This document shows, piece after piece, positions 35,664-44,089 of a stretch of 64,000 nucleotides of DNA. The stretch comes from Frondihabitans sp. PhB188 (GTDB lineage Bacteria; Actinomycetota; Actinomycetes; Actinomycetales; Microbacteriaceae). A model generated the notes under the pieces. It was not told the DNA's origin and made no database searches. It worked only from the letters and a program-made list of their open reading frames with translations. Every line of letters begins with the position of its first letter. Position 1 is the first letter of the stretch. The stretch spans positions 62,001 through 126,000 of the forward strand of contig NZ_RJUO01000006.1 of the NCBI RefSeq assembly GCF_003752365.1, written 5' to 3'. A program made the translations under genes and the position numbers.

Positions 35664-35957
35664 CTAAAGCGCGGCGCACTCTACGCACACCGGTCCGAGC
35701 TTGGTCTCATGGTCGAGCTGGATTCGCGGCCGCACGAGGAAGCACTTAATGCAGGTGAACTCGTTTTCCTGCATCGGTAGCACGACGACGTCGAGGGCTT
35801 CATCGACCACGGAGGCCTCGAGCTCGAAGCCGTCAGCCGAGTCTCCATCGTCGAGGTCAGCCGCGAGCCCCGTTGGCGTCGTGGCGCGAGCATCGATGGA
35901 GACGACATTGTCGTCGGCCTCGGGTGCATTGCGTGGGGCGTCGCAGTCGGCAGCCAT
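35664..35957 (-). CDS. DUF4193 family zinc-binding-like protein
   Basis: 97 residues. An acidic N-terminal half (DLDDGDSADGFELEASVVD) and a C-terminal pair of cysteine knuckles (FTCIKCFLVRPRIQL and GPVCVECAAL), the layout of actinobacterial DUF4193 proteins. Known homologues are short conserved proteins of unknown role that probably bind zinc. Here the usual HHRSQL is replaced by RPRIQL, so it is a divergent copy. A CCCTT/AAGGG palindrome lies about 160 bp upstream. Confidence 0.85.
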   Translation of the reverse strand: MAADCDAPRNAPEADDNVVSIDARATTPTGLAADLDDGDSADGFELEASVVDEALDVVVLPMQENEFTCIKCFLVRPRIQLDHETKLGPVCVECAAL

Positions 35958-36116
35958 CGGGGTCTCCTGGGGTCTGGGGGAGTGGGCGAGTGATCAGCCC
36001 GCCGTAACTATAGGCGGCGCCGGCGGCGCGTCCAGCCCGGTTCGCCCTGAGCTGGCGACGTCTTCCGGTCCGTGGCCGGCAGGACCTGCACTGCCTCCCG
36101 GGAGACGGGAATTCCC

Positions 36117-36128
36117 CCCTTAGAAGGG
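36117..36128. promoter_or_regulatory. CCCTT-AG-AAGGG palindrome upstream of DUF4193 gene
   Basis: Perfect 5+5 inverted repeat, similar to the sites at 19288 and 52188, in the region that must hold the DUF4193 promoter. Confidence 0.3.
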
Positions 36129-36226
36129 CAACCGATTCTCGTATCGCATGTGTTTCGGGACACTTTTGTTATGGGACACGTAGCGGCTGTAGGGGCCGGT
36201 GGTGGTGTTCTTGTGGCTGGTGGTGG

Positions 36227-38602
36227 TTAGGCGGCTAGTTGCATGGTGTGTGGGTGGGGGATTGCGAGCCAGAGGTCGACTTCGTCGTCTGCGTCGAGGC
36301 CGAGGGCGGCGGCTGTTTCGTCGGGGGTGGAGGCAACGATGGTGATGGCGGTGACCGATTCAGGTTGCCCGGTTCGGATGACGATGCGGCTAGACCGGAC
36401 GGGTTCCAGCTGGCGTGCCACGTCCTCAAGGAGCGTGTTGAGGGTGCTGGGTGGCATGCCTTCGAGGCCGCCGTCGTCGAGGACTTGGACGAGGGCGCCG
36501 CGGCGGCGGTGTGCGGAGACGACCTGCCGGACGGCATCGTTGAGGAGGGTGCGGCCGCGGATCTCGTCGCGGAGGGCTTGCTCGAGAATTCGGCACTCGG
36601 TGCGGGCGATGTCGTCAAGGTCTCCATGGGTGGCGATGATGTGGTGGAGCATGGGTGCGGCAGAGTTGCCAGCGTGCAGGAGCCGTCGTTGGCGCTCGTT
36701 ATTGAACGCTTCCTGCTCTGTGCGTTGGATGGTGAGATCGCGGTGTTTCATGGCGGCGATCTCGGCGGCTTCGGTGACGTGTCGGATGGCGCGGTGGACG
36801 AGGAGTCCGGCGACCACGATTGTGATTTCTCCGGCGAGGCCCAGACGGATCACTCCGGAAGGTCCTGCCCAGATGGTCATTTGGGTTACTAGAGCGGTGA
36901 CGGCGATCAGGGGTGGGAGTCTGCGGCCGGCCATCCACGACATGGTTGCTCCGGCGAGGACCCCGCAGGTGTAGCGAGCGATGGATGCGGCGTCGAATTG
37001 GGCGGGGTTGAGTCCAATTGGGGCGATGCTGCACAAGATCACGGCAACAACAGTGGTTATCCACGCTGCCCGGTTGGACATGGTTCCTCGTTTTGCTCCC
37101 CGGATGAGCGTGGGAAGGATGACGAGGCCAAGGAGCGAGGACAGGATGGACGCGTAGCCGTGGGTCTTGAAAAGAGCATCCGCTGTGGCGAGCAATACCG
37201 CGGCGATGATCGTTATTCCGAGGAGTCGGTAGAGGCGTCGCCGCGGAAAGAAGCTCAGCAGAGATTCACCTGGTCGGCGGCTCAATGGCACGTGGGTCTG
37301 GTCCGGGTGCCATTCCAGGGTGACTCTGGTTCCCTTGCCGGGAGAGGAGCGGATGTGGGCCGTGCCGCCGACATGGCGGACCTGTTCGAGGATCGACACC
37401 CGGACCCCCAGTCGTTCCTCCGGGATGCCGTCAAGGTCGAAGCCTTGGCCGTCGTCGGAGATGATGATGCGAACGCCGCCGCCATCGGTGGCGGAGCCGA
37501 TCACGGACCGGGTAGTTGACATACCGGCATGTTTGACGCTGTTGACCAGGGCCTGCAGAGCGGCGGAGACCAAGGCGTCGCCAACCGCCGAAGGCACCTC
37601 GACGGCGTCAAGACCGGTGACGGCGAAGCGGACTGTGTCATGGGCAAGCCCGAGGTCGGCCGCTGCCAAGGACCATCGGACTGCGAATTTAGTGACCGTT
37701 GGCTGGCTGAGCGGGGGGCCTTCGCTGGTCGAAACGATCGCGAGGGCTTCTCGGGCCATGCTGGTAGCGCGTTCGGGTGCCTGATTGCTAGCGGCGGCCA
37801 AAAGGGCGGCGAGCACAGTGTCATGAAGTAGCGCATCCGTGCGCACCCGTTCGGCCTCAGTTGCCCCCTGTTGCTGTTGGTCTTCGAAAAGCAGCCGGGC
37901 TTGCCGTTCTACCGTGTCGGCGTGATCGGCCCGGGCCCGCAGCGCCCGCACACCCGTGATCAGACTGGCAATAAGCAGTTCCAGACCGAACAGGGTGATG
38001 ACAGTGTGACTGGCCGAAAGCTGCTCGGCGTAGACACAGGCCAAAGCGATGTTCATGCCGGTGCAGATGACGCTTGCTCGTAGAGGGTTTAATTCGGCCA
38101 GCACCGTGCAGCTGAACGCGATCAGGGACAAGCCAAGAAGCCACGGTGCTGCCCCTTCCGGGAGTGGGTCCCGCACGATGAATGGCTCCTCGAGGAGAAG
38201 ACCGACGTACGCCGCGACCGGAATCCAGAGCCCCTTACGGGTAGACCACGAGCGTCTAAGAATTGCCAGCAGAAGAGCAAAGACCATCAAGCCGGCCAAC
38301 GACGATGACACGACGACGAGCGGTAGCTTTTCTAGCCGGTGGTCCGCAGAAAATTCCGGAAGGGCGAGCAGCACAAAGAGGGGCGCAACAAAAGCGGCAG
38401 TTCCAGCCAGTCCCCGCTCCACCCCATGCCGAAGCAAAGCCGGAGCGTTCGCAGAAGCAGGGTGCGGCATGAAAAGAGGAACTGCCCGTGCTTTTTTAAA
38501 TCGCCCCAAGGGATCGACCTTCAGGTCAATCGGTCTCTCGGGCATGTTTAGACGGTAGGGCAGGCCGGGAAAAGAAACACTCCCCACTACGGGTCGCGTC
38601 AT
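36227..38602 (-). CDS. tandem orphan histidine kinase with two membrane modules
   Basis: 791 residues. Module 1: about six helices (60-220), a DHp helix with DALLHDTVLAALL (His260), ATPase boxes ALQALVNSVKHAG (Asn354), DDGQGFD (383-389) and GKGTRVTLEW, all intact. Module 2: five or six further helices (458-605), a coiled region and LLHAGNSAAPMLHHI (His643), then about 130 residues that fill the place of an ATPase domain but lack recognisable N and G boxes. So one active kinase is fused to a second degenerate or specialised one. No response regulator is adjacent. Module 1 resembles the kinase at 13.5 kb. An alternative start is the ATG of MPERPIDLKV, 19 codons in. Confidence 0.85.
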   Translation of the reverse strand: MTRPVVGSVSFPGLPYRLNMPERPIDLKVDPLGRFKKARAVPLFMPHPASANAPALLRHGVERGLAGTAAFVAPLFVLLALPEFSADHRLEKLPLVVVSSSLAGLMVFALLLAILRRSWSTRKGLWIPVAAYVGLLLEEPFIVRDPLPEGAAPWLLGLSLIAFSCTVLAELNPLRASVICTGMNIALACVYAEQLSASHTVITLFGLELLIASLITGVRALRARADHADTVERQARLLFEDQQQQGATEAERVRTDALLHDTVLAALLAAASNQAPERATSMAREALAIVSTSEGPPLSQPTVTKFAVRWSLAAADLGLAHDTVRFAVTGLDAVEVPSAVGDALVSAALQALVNSVKHAGMSTTRSVIGSATDGGGVRIIISDDGQGFDLDGIPEERLGVRVSILEQVRHVGGTAHIRSSPGKGTRVTLEWHPDQTHVPLSRRPGESLLSFFPRRRLYRLLGITIIAAVLLATADALFKTHGYASILSSLLGLVILPTLIRGAKRGTMSNRAAWITTVVAVILCSIAPIGLNPAQFDAASIARYTCGVLAGATMSWMAGRRLPPLIAVTALVTQMTIWAGPSGVIRLGLAGEITIVVAGLLVHRAIRHVTEAAEIAAMKHRDLTIQRTEQEAFNNERQRRLLHAGNSAAPMLHHIIATHGDLDDIARTECRILEQALRDEIRGRTLLNDAVRQVVSAHRRRGALVQVLDDGGLEGMPPSTLNTLLEDVARQLEPVRSSRIVIRTGQPESVTAITIVASTPDETAAALGLDADDEVDLWLAIPHPHTMQLAA

Positions 38603-39364
38603 CCCCCGTGCGGTCTCGCAACCCTAAGCATTTGGGATGCCCCGCCGGGGTCCTCGATCCGGATGAGTGAAGGCCCAAATTTCGGGAGTGGCTAAGTTCC
38701 CGTATCTATGGGCCGTTAGCGGTTGGGTGATCTCGAGGGCCTATCTACTGTTTCGGGACACCCCGGAGACCTAGCGGGCATTCTGATCCGCTACGCGAGT
38801 GCCGCGATCAAGCAACAGCGGACGGCCATGGGAGTGGACCTTCGTACTTGCGGTGTTCGCGGTAGTGGCGCCGAGATAGGCGGGACATAGTGCGTGATGG
38901 CTGCGGGTGGCGGGGTGGCTTCGACCCGAATCAATGCCGCCCCGCCCGGAGTTGGACCGTGGGGTACAACTCCCGCCAAGAGGATTCCTCAACCAGCGTG
39001 GCTGAGAGAGTAACCGGTCTAGGACCCTCATGCCCGGCGTATGTGTCGTCGACGAGATAGTGCCGCGTTACGCCGGTGAGGTCGGGCGGGGCCGGTGTCC
39101 CTCGTAGTGGGGGTCCCCGTTCGTGTGTCGGCGCTTATGGGGACACGTACAGTTGACCTACCTCCGGCGAAGAGTTCAGTTCCTGGTCTGGTGGGGTGAC
39201 CCGAACACCCTGCCGTCACTCGATGCTGCCGGAGTGCCGCTGTTCGCGGCGACGAAGAGTTGGGTATCGCCGCACTGGCCCGAACCAGTGCGGCGATCCT
39301 CTTCACTACTCCACGGCACCGGTCGCCATCGACGGCTGGTTGTGGTTGCGTTCCCTAGCCGATC
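38603..39364. other. 762-bp intergenic stretch, no gene supported
   Basis: Contains a terminator hairpin (39266-39297), a second copy of TGTTTCGGGACAC (38749) that also occurs at 36151 beyond the far end of the kinase, and C/G-rich palindromic sequence near 39093-39115. The open frames present have no convincing starts. Possibly the remains of a mobile element. Confidence 0.4.
39266..39297. terminator. bidirectional terminator hairpin
   Basis: ATCGCCGCACTGG and CCAGTGCGGCGAT make a perfect 13-bp stem around a six-base loop, 68 bp beyond the stop of the small reverse-strand gene at 39365-39526. Confidence 0.7.
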
Positions 39365-39526
39365 TCAGCCTGCGTGGGTGAGGGCCGCTGTTGCTCCCGC
39401 CGAGAACGCAGTGCTGAGAGCTTCTCGTAGGTCAAGGTTCGGGTGGTCTTTCAGCCAGCGTGCGACAAAGGCGTCACGGTCCTGGTGGATGTGGGCGAGT
39501 TGCTGCTGCGTGGGGCTGATGGGCAC
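39365..39526 (-). CDS. small hypothetical protein (53 aa)
   Basis: GTG 39526 lies after AGGAAGA. It reads VPISPTQQQLAHIHQDRDAF, then VARWLKDHPNLDLREALSTA and ends in FSAGATAALTHAG. Amphipathic helical, no family recognised. A terminator follows. Confidence 0.5.
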   Translation of the reverse strand: MPISPTQQQLAHIHQDRDAFVARWLKDHPNLDLREALSTAFSAGATAALTHAG

Positions 39527-39827
39527 GGTGTCATTCTTCCTGGCCGGGGAGTGGCCGTCGGGCGGGACGTTGTGTGTCGGTGGGTGCGTGTTGATTAAGC
39601 GGGTCGGGGAGATCCTGTCTTCTGCGTGTTGCTTAGGCTTGTCCGACCGTCCTGCAAATGGGTGGCCGATGAACACCCATCCAGCTCCGATCGCTGTCCC
39701 GCACCCGGCCGTGCGGGACAGCGCACCCCCAATGGTTCGCCTCGAACGGCGTGGTGGTCTCGCGTAATGCGGACAGTCGCCATGGACGGTCTCGCTGGGT
39801 CTACGGAGTGCAGGAGAAGGTGCTTCG

Positions 39828-40370
39828 TCAGGGGCCGGGGCTTGGTCGCGCCGCATCGTCAAGCATGACGAGCCGGTGGGTGGCTTCCGCGCTCGTGTGG
39901 TGTCGTAGCTCGGGGGAGGTGTACTCCGCGGAGCGGGTTTCTTTCCATGACGAGATCGCTGATTCTCGGAACACCAGAACCCCCTGCCCGGCCATGGCAA
40001 CAACCAGACCCGCCAGGTAGGTGCCCCAGACGACGGGTTCCTTCCACGATGACGGACCTGCGGCGATCGAGGCGAACACGACCCAGCCCACCGCGACGAC
40101 ACCGCCCACCACCAGAACGGTCCAGCCAAAGATCCACCGGAGCCGGTACGGCGGCGCTTCCGATGCCAGGGCGACACGGACCGCGAGACGGTTTCGGATA
40201 TCTCCGAACATGACGGCCGCCTGCGACCCGGCCGGCAGCTGCTCGGTCAGTGCCGTGAACCGCTCGAGTTTCCGCAGCTCGCCACGGTCTCGGAGGATGT
40301 TCCACCCGACTGTCACGATGCCTGCTGCACCCGTCAAAAGGGGTGCCCACACCGTGACGGACGCGGTCAC
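39828..40370 (-). CDS. two-helix membrane protein coupled to the recombinase
   Basis: 180 residues from GTG 40370, which overlaps the recombinase stop (GTGA). An N-terminal hydrophobic segment (VWAPLLTGAAGIVTVGWNIL) followed by GELRKLERFTALTEQLPAGS, then two helices (IFGWTVLVVGGVVAVGWVVF; VVWGTYLAGLVVAMAGQGVL) and a polar tail. No family recognised. Translation appears coupled to the recombinase. Confidence 0.65.
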   Translation of the reverse strand: MTASVTVWAPLLTGAAGIVTVGWNILRDRGELRKLERFTALTEQLPAGSQAAVMFGDIRNRLAVRVALASEAPPYRLRWIFGWTVLVVGGVVAVGWVVFASIAAGPSSWKEPVVWGTYLAGLVVAMAGQGVLVFRESAISSWKETRSAEYTSPELRHHTSAEATHRLVMLDDAARPSPGP

Positions 40371-40984
40371 TCGTCCACCACAGCATCCGCGTCGACAGCC
40401 GCAGGTGCCGCCATCACGGTGCTGTGGTGCCGGTAGAGAGTCGCCCGGCTCCACCCGACCAGGGCTGCCGCCTTGGTCGCGGTACGTCCCTCGGCACGGG
40501 CCTGGGCGACGATCGCAAGCTTCTGGCCGACCACGGCCGGGTCGCTTCTGGGCCGGCCAAACCGGGTGCCAGCTTCCTGGGCGACCGCAACGCCCGCGCG
40601 GACGCGTTCCACGATGAGCTCCCGCTCGTATTCCGCAAGAGTGGCCAGCATGTTCAGCATCAGCCGGCCCGTCGCCGTCGCCGGATCGATGCCATCAGAG
40701 CTCGACCGCACCTGAATCCCTCTGTCACGAAGACCGGTCACCGTGTTCAACACGTCAAGCAACGACCGGCCTAACCGGTCGATGCGCCAGACCACGATCG
40801 TGTCGCCCGAAACGGCATGCTCGAGCAGCTTCTGCATCCCGGGCCGATCGGCAGCGGTTTTCCGTCCCGACATGACGTCGGAGAAGATGTCCTGTTTCTG
40901 CACCCCTACAGAGAGGAGTGAGTCGATCTGCAGCTGGGGGTCTTGGTTGCTGGTGCTGACCCTGGTGTACCCGAGAAGCCTCAT
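40367..40984 (-). CDS. serine recombinase (resolvase/invertase family)
   Basis: 205 residues from ATG 40984. The catalytic domain has LLGYTRVSTSNQDPQLQ with nucleophile Ser10, GDTIVVWRIDRLGRSL and YERELIVERVRAG. The C-terminal Hin-type helix-turn-helix is ATKAAALVGWSRATLYRHH. Size and layout match Tn3-type resolvases and small invertases. No res site, invertible segment or transposase partner is recognised next to it. The frame continues upstream to 41059, but the chosen ATG has GATGAGG before it. Confidence 0.92.
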   Translation of the reverse strand: MRLLGYTRVSTSNQDPQLQIDSLLSVGVQKQDIFSDVMSGRKTAADRPGMQKLLEHAVSGDTIVVWRIDRLGRSLLDVLNTVTGLRDRGIQVRSSSDGIDPATATGRLMLNMLATLAEYERELIVERVRAGVAVAQEAGTRFGRPRSDPAVVGQKLAIVAQARAEGRTATKAAALVGWSRATLYRHHSTVMAAPAAVDADAVVDE

Positions 40985-41342
40985 GACCTCATCGTGTCTC
41001 ACAAAACCCTCCACGCGCCCTTCGACACGGAAGTAGCGCGAGACAACTTTCCGAGACAAAGAACGAGGCGTTGCGGGACTTCACTTCGTGCCTAATGCTC
41101 GACCAAGATGCTCGCCCCAAGTCGCCGCTGGAGAAGCTCCTCCCGTTTCTTGGTCCGGAGCACGGGTCTGGAGAGCAGTGCTGAAGCGTGGTGCGAGTGA
41201 GTGCGAGCATTTGAGGTGCATGCGAGTACTTGCCGGGAGTGCGTCATCTGGCGCACAATGGAGGTAGCTCTTCTCCCGCTGGGAGTGAGGGAAGTAGAAG
41301 CCGGGACCCCCGCCCTTTGACGGGACCCGGCTTTCGCGTTTT
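40985..41342. other. intergenic stretch between recombinase and DUF3800-like gene
   Basis: No gene supported. It holds the recombinase promoter region and the terminator at 41298-41333. A res or recombination site would be expected here, but I could not identify inverted crossover repeats. Confidence 0.4.
41298..41333. terminator. terminator hairpin after DUF3800-like gene
   Basis: AAGCCGGG and CCCGGCTT form an 8-bp stem with an inner GGG/CCC-containing loop, immediately beyond the reverse-strand stop at 41343. Confidence 0.6.
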
Positions 41343-41924
41343 CTATACGTCGATTCGGATCACGTTGACGCTGGCGGCTAGCTGTTCGAACCAGGCGTTG
41401 TCGCCAGCGAGCGATTCGCCGAGGGCGCCGAGGGCTTGGTCGGCGATCCACAGCATCGGTTCCTCGCTAGGGAGTCCATGGTCGACCCGCAGTGTCGCGG
41501 GGAGAGCGCCTCGGCCGCGGAGCGCGTCGATGTGCTGTCGGTCCTTTTTCATGAGGGACTCGGGGCGCGCCTCGAGGACGAGCTGTGTTACGCCCAGCTC
41601 GCTTAGTTCCCAGGTGAGTCGTTCCAGACAGAGCGCTCTGGCTCGTTCTTGTTTTCGCGGGTCCAAGGGTGTTCCCACGACGATGACGTGATGCACATCG
41701 AAGGCGGTGATGGTGTTGATGACCGTGTTTCGGTGGCGGCGGTCGAGGTTTCGCCAGTGCAGCTTCCGCTCCGACCGTGGGAGGGCTTGTAGCTGGTCCC
41801 GGTATTCCTCGCAGGCAGTGGGATCTGCGACGACGGCGCCGAGGAGGTAGACGGGCTCGACGACATTGACAGTGCGCATGCTCTCATCGCCCCATGCGTG
41901 CAAGGAGAACTCGATCGGGGCCAT
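41343..41924 (-). CDS. DUF3800-like protein (RNase H-like fold)
   Basis: 193 residues. It opens FSLHAWGDESMRTVNVVEPV, a conserved GDES acidic motif placed as in DUF3800 proteins, followed by YLLGAVVADP, KLHWRNLDRRHRNTVINTI and VIVVGTPLDPRKQERARALC. The carboxy half has SLMKKDRQHIDALR and MLWIADQALGALGE, the usual late Asp of the family. DUF3800 proteins are presumed nucleases often found in mobile or defence-related regions. It lies next to the serine recombinase. Confidence 0.7.
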   Translation of the reverse strand: MAPIEFSLHAWGDESMRTVNVVEPVYLLGAVVADPTACEEYRDQLQALPRSERKLHWRNLDRRHRNTVINTITAFDVHHVIVVGTPLDPRKQERARALCLERLTWELSELGVTQLVLEARPESLMKKDRQHIDALRGRGALPATLRVDHGLPSEEPMLWIADQALGALGESLAGDNAWFEQLAASVNVIRIDV

Positions 41925-42440
41925 TCGATAAGCCTGACACGGTTTCCCGTCTGACTGTCAGGCCGCCAAGCTGACCGCGCATTGGCCGCGCGGGACCATC
42001 TCCGGGCCGGTCAATCCGTCTCATGAGTTGCACCGAGTCCGGATTCTGAAGGGGACGTAGTTTCGGACACGCCACAGGCTCGAGATCGGGGGTGTGTCGG
42101 GTCGGTCGGGAGGCGATCTTGAACGAGTTCTCCTTATCTGGTTTGTCTTTGGTGTCGTCGATGTTCTTCCGGGCTTCCCCCATGTTCTGGGTGTCTAGAT
42201 CAGTAGTGCCTACCGTTCCTCGTCGCCGGGCTGACCGGTTCCGGTTGTGTGGGTAAGGGGCATGTGGGGATCGTCGTCGGGATGCGGTGGGAGGCGTATT
42301 GATGGGCCATCCCGCCGGGGAGGGGACGAGCCACACCCGACGCGCCTTCGACCGTGCGTCGCCAACGCGTCGGGGTGGAGGGTTCGTGTGGCCCTGATTG
42401 GGGAGTCCCGCATCGGGTGCTGAAGCCGTATTTTTTGGTC
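41925..42440. other. intergenic stretch upstream of TetR
   Basis: No gene supported. A CCCTGATTGGGGA sequence occurs at about 42396, near the TetR start. Confidence 0.4.
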
Positions 42441-43106
42441 ATGACCGATCTGGCTACCTCCACTTCCCGGACTGTTCCCGTGGTCCCTGATGCGCGCCTG
42501 GGCGACTCACAACGGGCACGCCTACAGGTTCTCGAAGCCGCCATCACCATGCTTCGTCGCTACGCGTTCCATGAAGCTTCCTACGACCTTGTCGCCAGCA
42601 CTGCGGGTGTCCCTGTGGCCGAGGTGAAAGCGCTCTTCCCGACGTGGGAGTCGCTACTGATCGGAACCCTCGATTTGTGGCACGGACGCCGGACCGCCCC
42701 CATTCTGCCCGTCGCAGAACGCCATGGCGCGGCCGCGTTCCTCCGGGCCCTCGTTCAGTCAAATATTGAAGACCCGGGCCTTATGCGGGTGCTGTCGGCA
42801 ACGGTGAATATCGCCGCGACACCAGGACACCCGATGGCCCCGCACCTGCACGAGGCATGGCGGCACTTCCATGTCACCGTGATGCGGCAGCTCGCAAAGG
42901 ACATTGAGGCCGGGCGGGAGCCGGACACCATGCAGCCCGCCCGCGGAGCGGAACAGTTAATTGCACTTTACGAGGGGTTGCAGTTGCAGTCGATGGTGCG
43001 ACCAGGAATGAACATGCTCGACGCATTCGACCGGGCAGTGACTCGGATGCGAGACGGGTGGTCGAAGACGTACACGCCTCCGGTGTGGGACCTCGACATC
43101 ACGTAA
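42441..43106 (+). CDS. TetR-family regulator, paralogue of the 16.2 kb gene
   Basis: 221 residues from ATG 42441. The DNA-binding part reads LQVLEAAITMLRRYAFHEAS, then YDLVASTAGVPVAEVKALFP and TWESLLIGTLDLW. The ligand domain has IEDPGLMRVLSATVNIAATP and EQLIALYEGLQLQSMVRP, which are shared with the paralogue. No target gene lies on either side: upstream is empty and downstream is the structured repeat copy 2. It may act in trans on the operators of its paralogue. Confidence 0.87.
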   Translation: MTDLATSTSRTVPVVPDARLGDSQRARLQVLEAAITMLRRYAFHEASYDLVASTAGVPVAEVKALFPTWESLLIGTLDLWHGRRTAPILPVAERHGAAAFLRALVQSNIEDPGLMRVLSATVNIAATPGHPMAPHLHEAWRHFHVTVMRQLAKDIEAGREPDTMQPARGAEQLIALYEGLQLQSMVRPGMNMLDAFDRAVTRMRDGWSKTYTPPVWDLDIT

Positions 43107-43126
43107 TCCATAACGGGAGGGCAGTG

Positions 43127-43255
43127 GAGTGCGGGGTCACCTGCCCGGGCGGGAGACCCCGCGGCCATTCCGCGGCAGAGACCGGATCAGTGGAGTCCCC
43201 GGGGGCAGGCCGTGTGTCTGGGGTACCACCCCGACACGACACCAGGCCTATGGGT
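43127..43255 (+). repeat. structured repeat element, copy 2
   Basis: Direct copy of the element at 22709, roughly nine positions in ten identical by eye. Stems: GCGGGGTC...GACCCCGC with a CCTGCCCGGGCGGG inner part, CCGCGG/CCGCGG, CCGG/CCGG, GTGTC-T-GGGGT/ACCCC-GACAC (a perfect stem with one bulge) and GCCT/AGGC. Differences between the copies mostly leave the stems intact. It starts 20 bp after the TetR stop, between convergent genes. Confidence 0.65.
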
Positions 43256-43543
43256 GAGGCAGGTTCGATGGTCCTAGGGCGGCGGGGGTGATTGGTCAGC
43301 CGTTGTGGCTGGTGTGGTCGGCGAGGTGTTATTCCAAACACGTGACTCGATCCAAGCCGGGGGCTGCACGCATGCCGCCCGTTAGCCGATCCCTCATCGA
43401 GATACGTATCGGACTGATCTATCGAGACGGTCGGTCGCCCTCCCTGCAAGGGGCAGGCCTGGCAGCCACGGCTCTTCGGTCATCGATCGGCTAAGGCTGC
43501 TTCCCGCCATGAGAACTGCGGAAATCGGAAGGAGAGCCGTTAG

Positions 43544-43705
43544 TCATGCCGTGACTTGCAGGATTCGTTCTGGCTCGTACGTGAAGAAGTCCTGGTAACG
43601 CGGCTCGATTGCAGATGTCAGCTTCGGGGCGTATCGGGTTGGGCGCCTTGGGTATCCAGGGACTCGGTATGCGGGGACGTCGGGGTGGCTCTCGTAGAGG
43701 CTCAC
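43544..43705 (-). CDS. small hypothetical protein, paralogue of 6833-7030 (53 aa)
   Basis: GTG 43705 overlaps the stop of the membrane-anchored gene upstream (GTGA). It reads SLYESHPDVPAYRVPGYPRR after the start and ends in YQDFFTYEPERILQVTA, the same ends as the 65-residue protein at 6833-7030 with the middle shortened. Intact, while the genes upstream of it are broken. Confidence 0.6.
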   Translation of the reverse strand: MSLYESHPDVPAYRVPGYPRRPTRYAPKLTSAIEPRYQDFFTYEPERILQVTA

Positions 43706-44089
43706 GAGATGACTGCCTGGGCGAGAATCACGAGAAGGATTGCGATGCCGGCTCCGGGGAGCGACCCAATGAGGCCAACTCGGTAATGCGATGTCCGCTA
43801 AACGTCCCTGATACCAATGACCGCTGCGTAGGTACGTCGGAGACGTCCGCGTGGCATTTTGTGCATCGATAAGTGTGGTGTGGCTGCTGAGGACGTCGCC
43901 TCGTGCGTTGGTGAGGATGGAGGAGTGGACGTGCTCGACGGAGGCAACGATGTCGCCGGCAACACGGCCAACCCACATCCCCGGGTTGACTTCGTGCCAG
44001 ACCGGTTCAGCGGTCTCAGCGGACGAAGTGGTGTCAGATCTTCGCGACCAGTTAAGAGGTGTTTCTGGTCCGACTGCCAGGATGCTCAC
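43702..44089 (-). pseudogene. membrane-anchored small-protein paralogue, frameshifted
   Basis: From GTG 44089 the frame reads VSILAVGPETPLNWSRRSD, then WHEVNPGMWVGRVAGDIVAS and HTTLIDAQNATRTSPTYLRS. Near 43800 the reading moves to another frame, which gives VGLIGSLPGAGIAILLVILA followed by QAVIS and stop at 43702. Only the combination of frames gives the soluble-domain plus C-terminal helix layout of the paralogue at 7027-7413. A one-base change accounts for the break. Confidence 0.5.
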
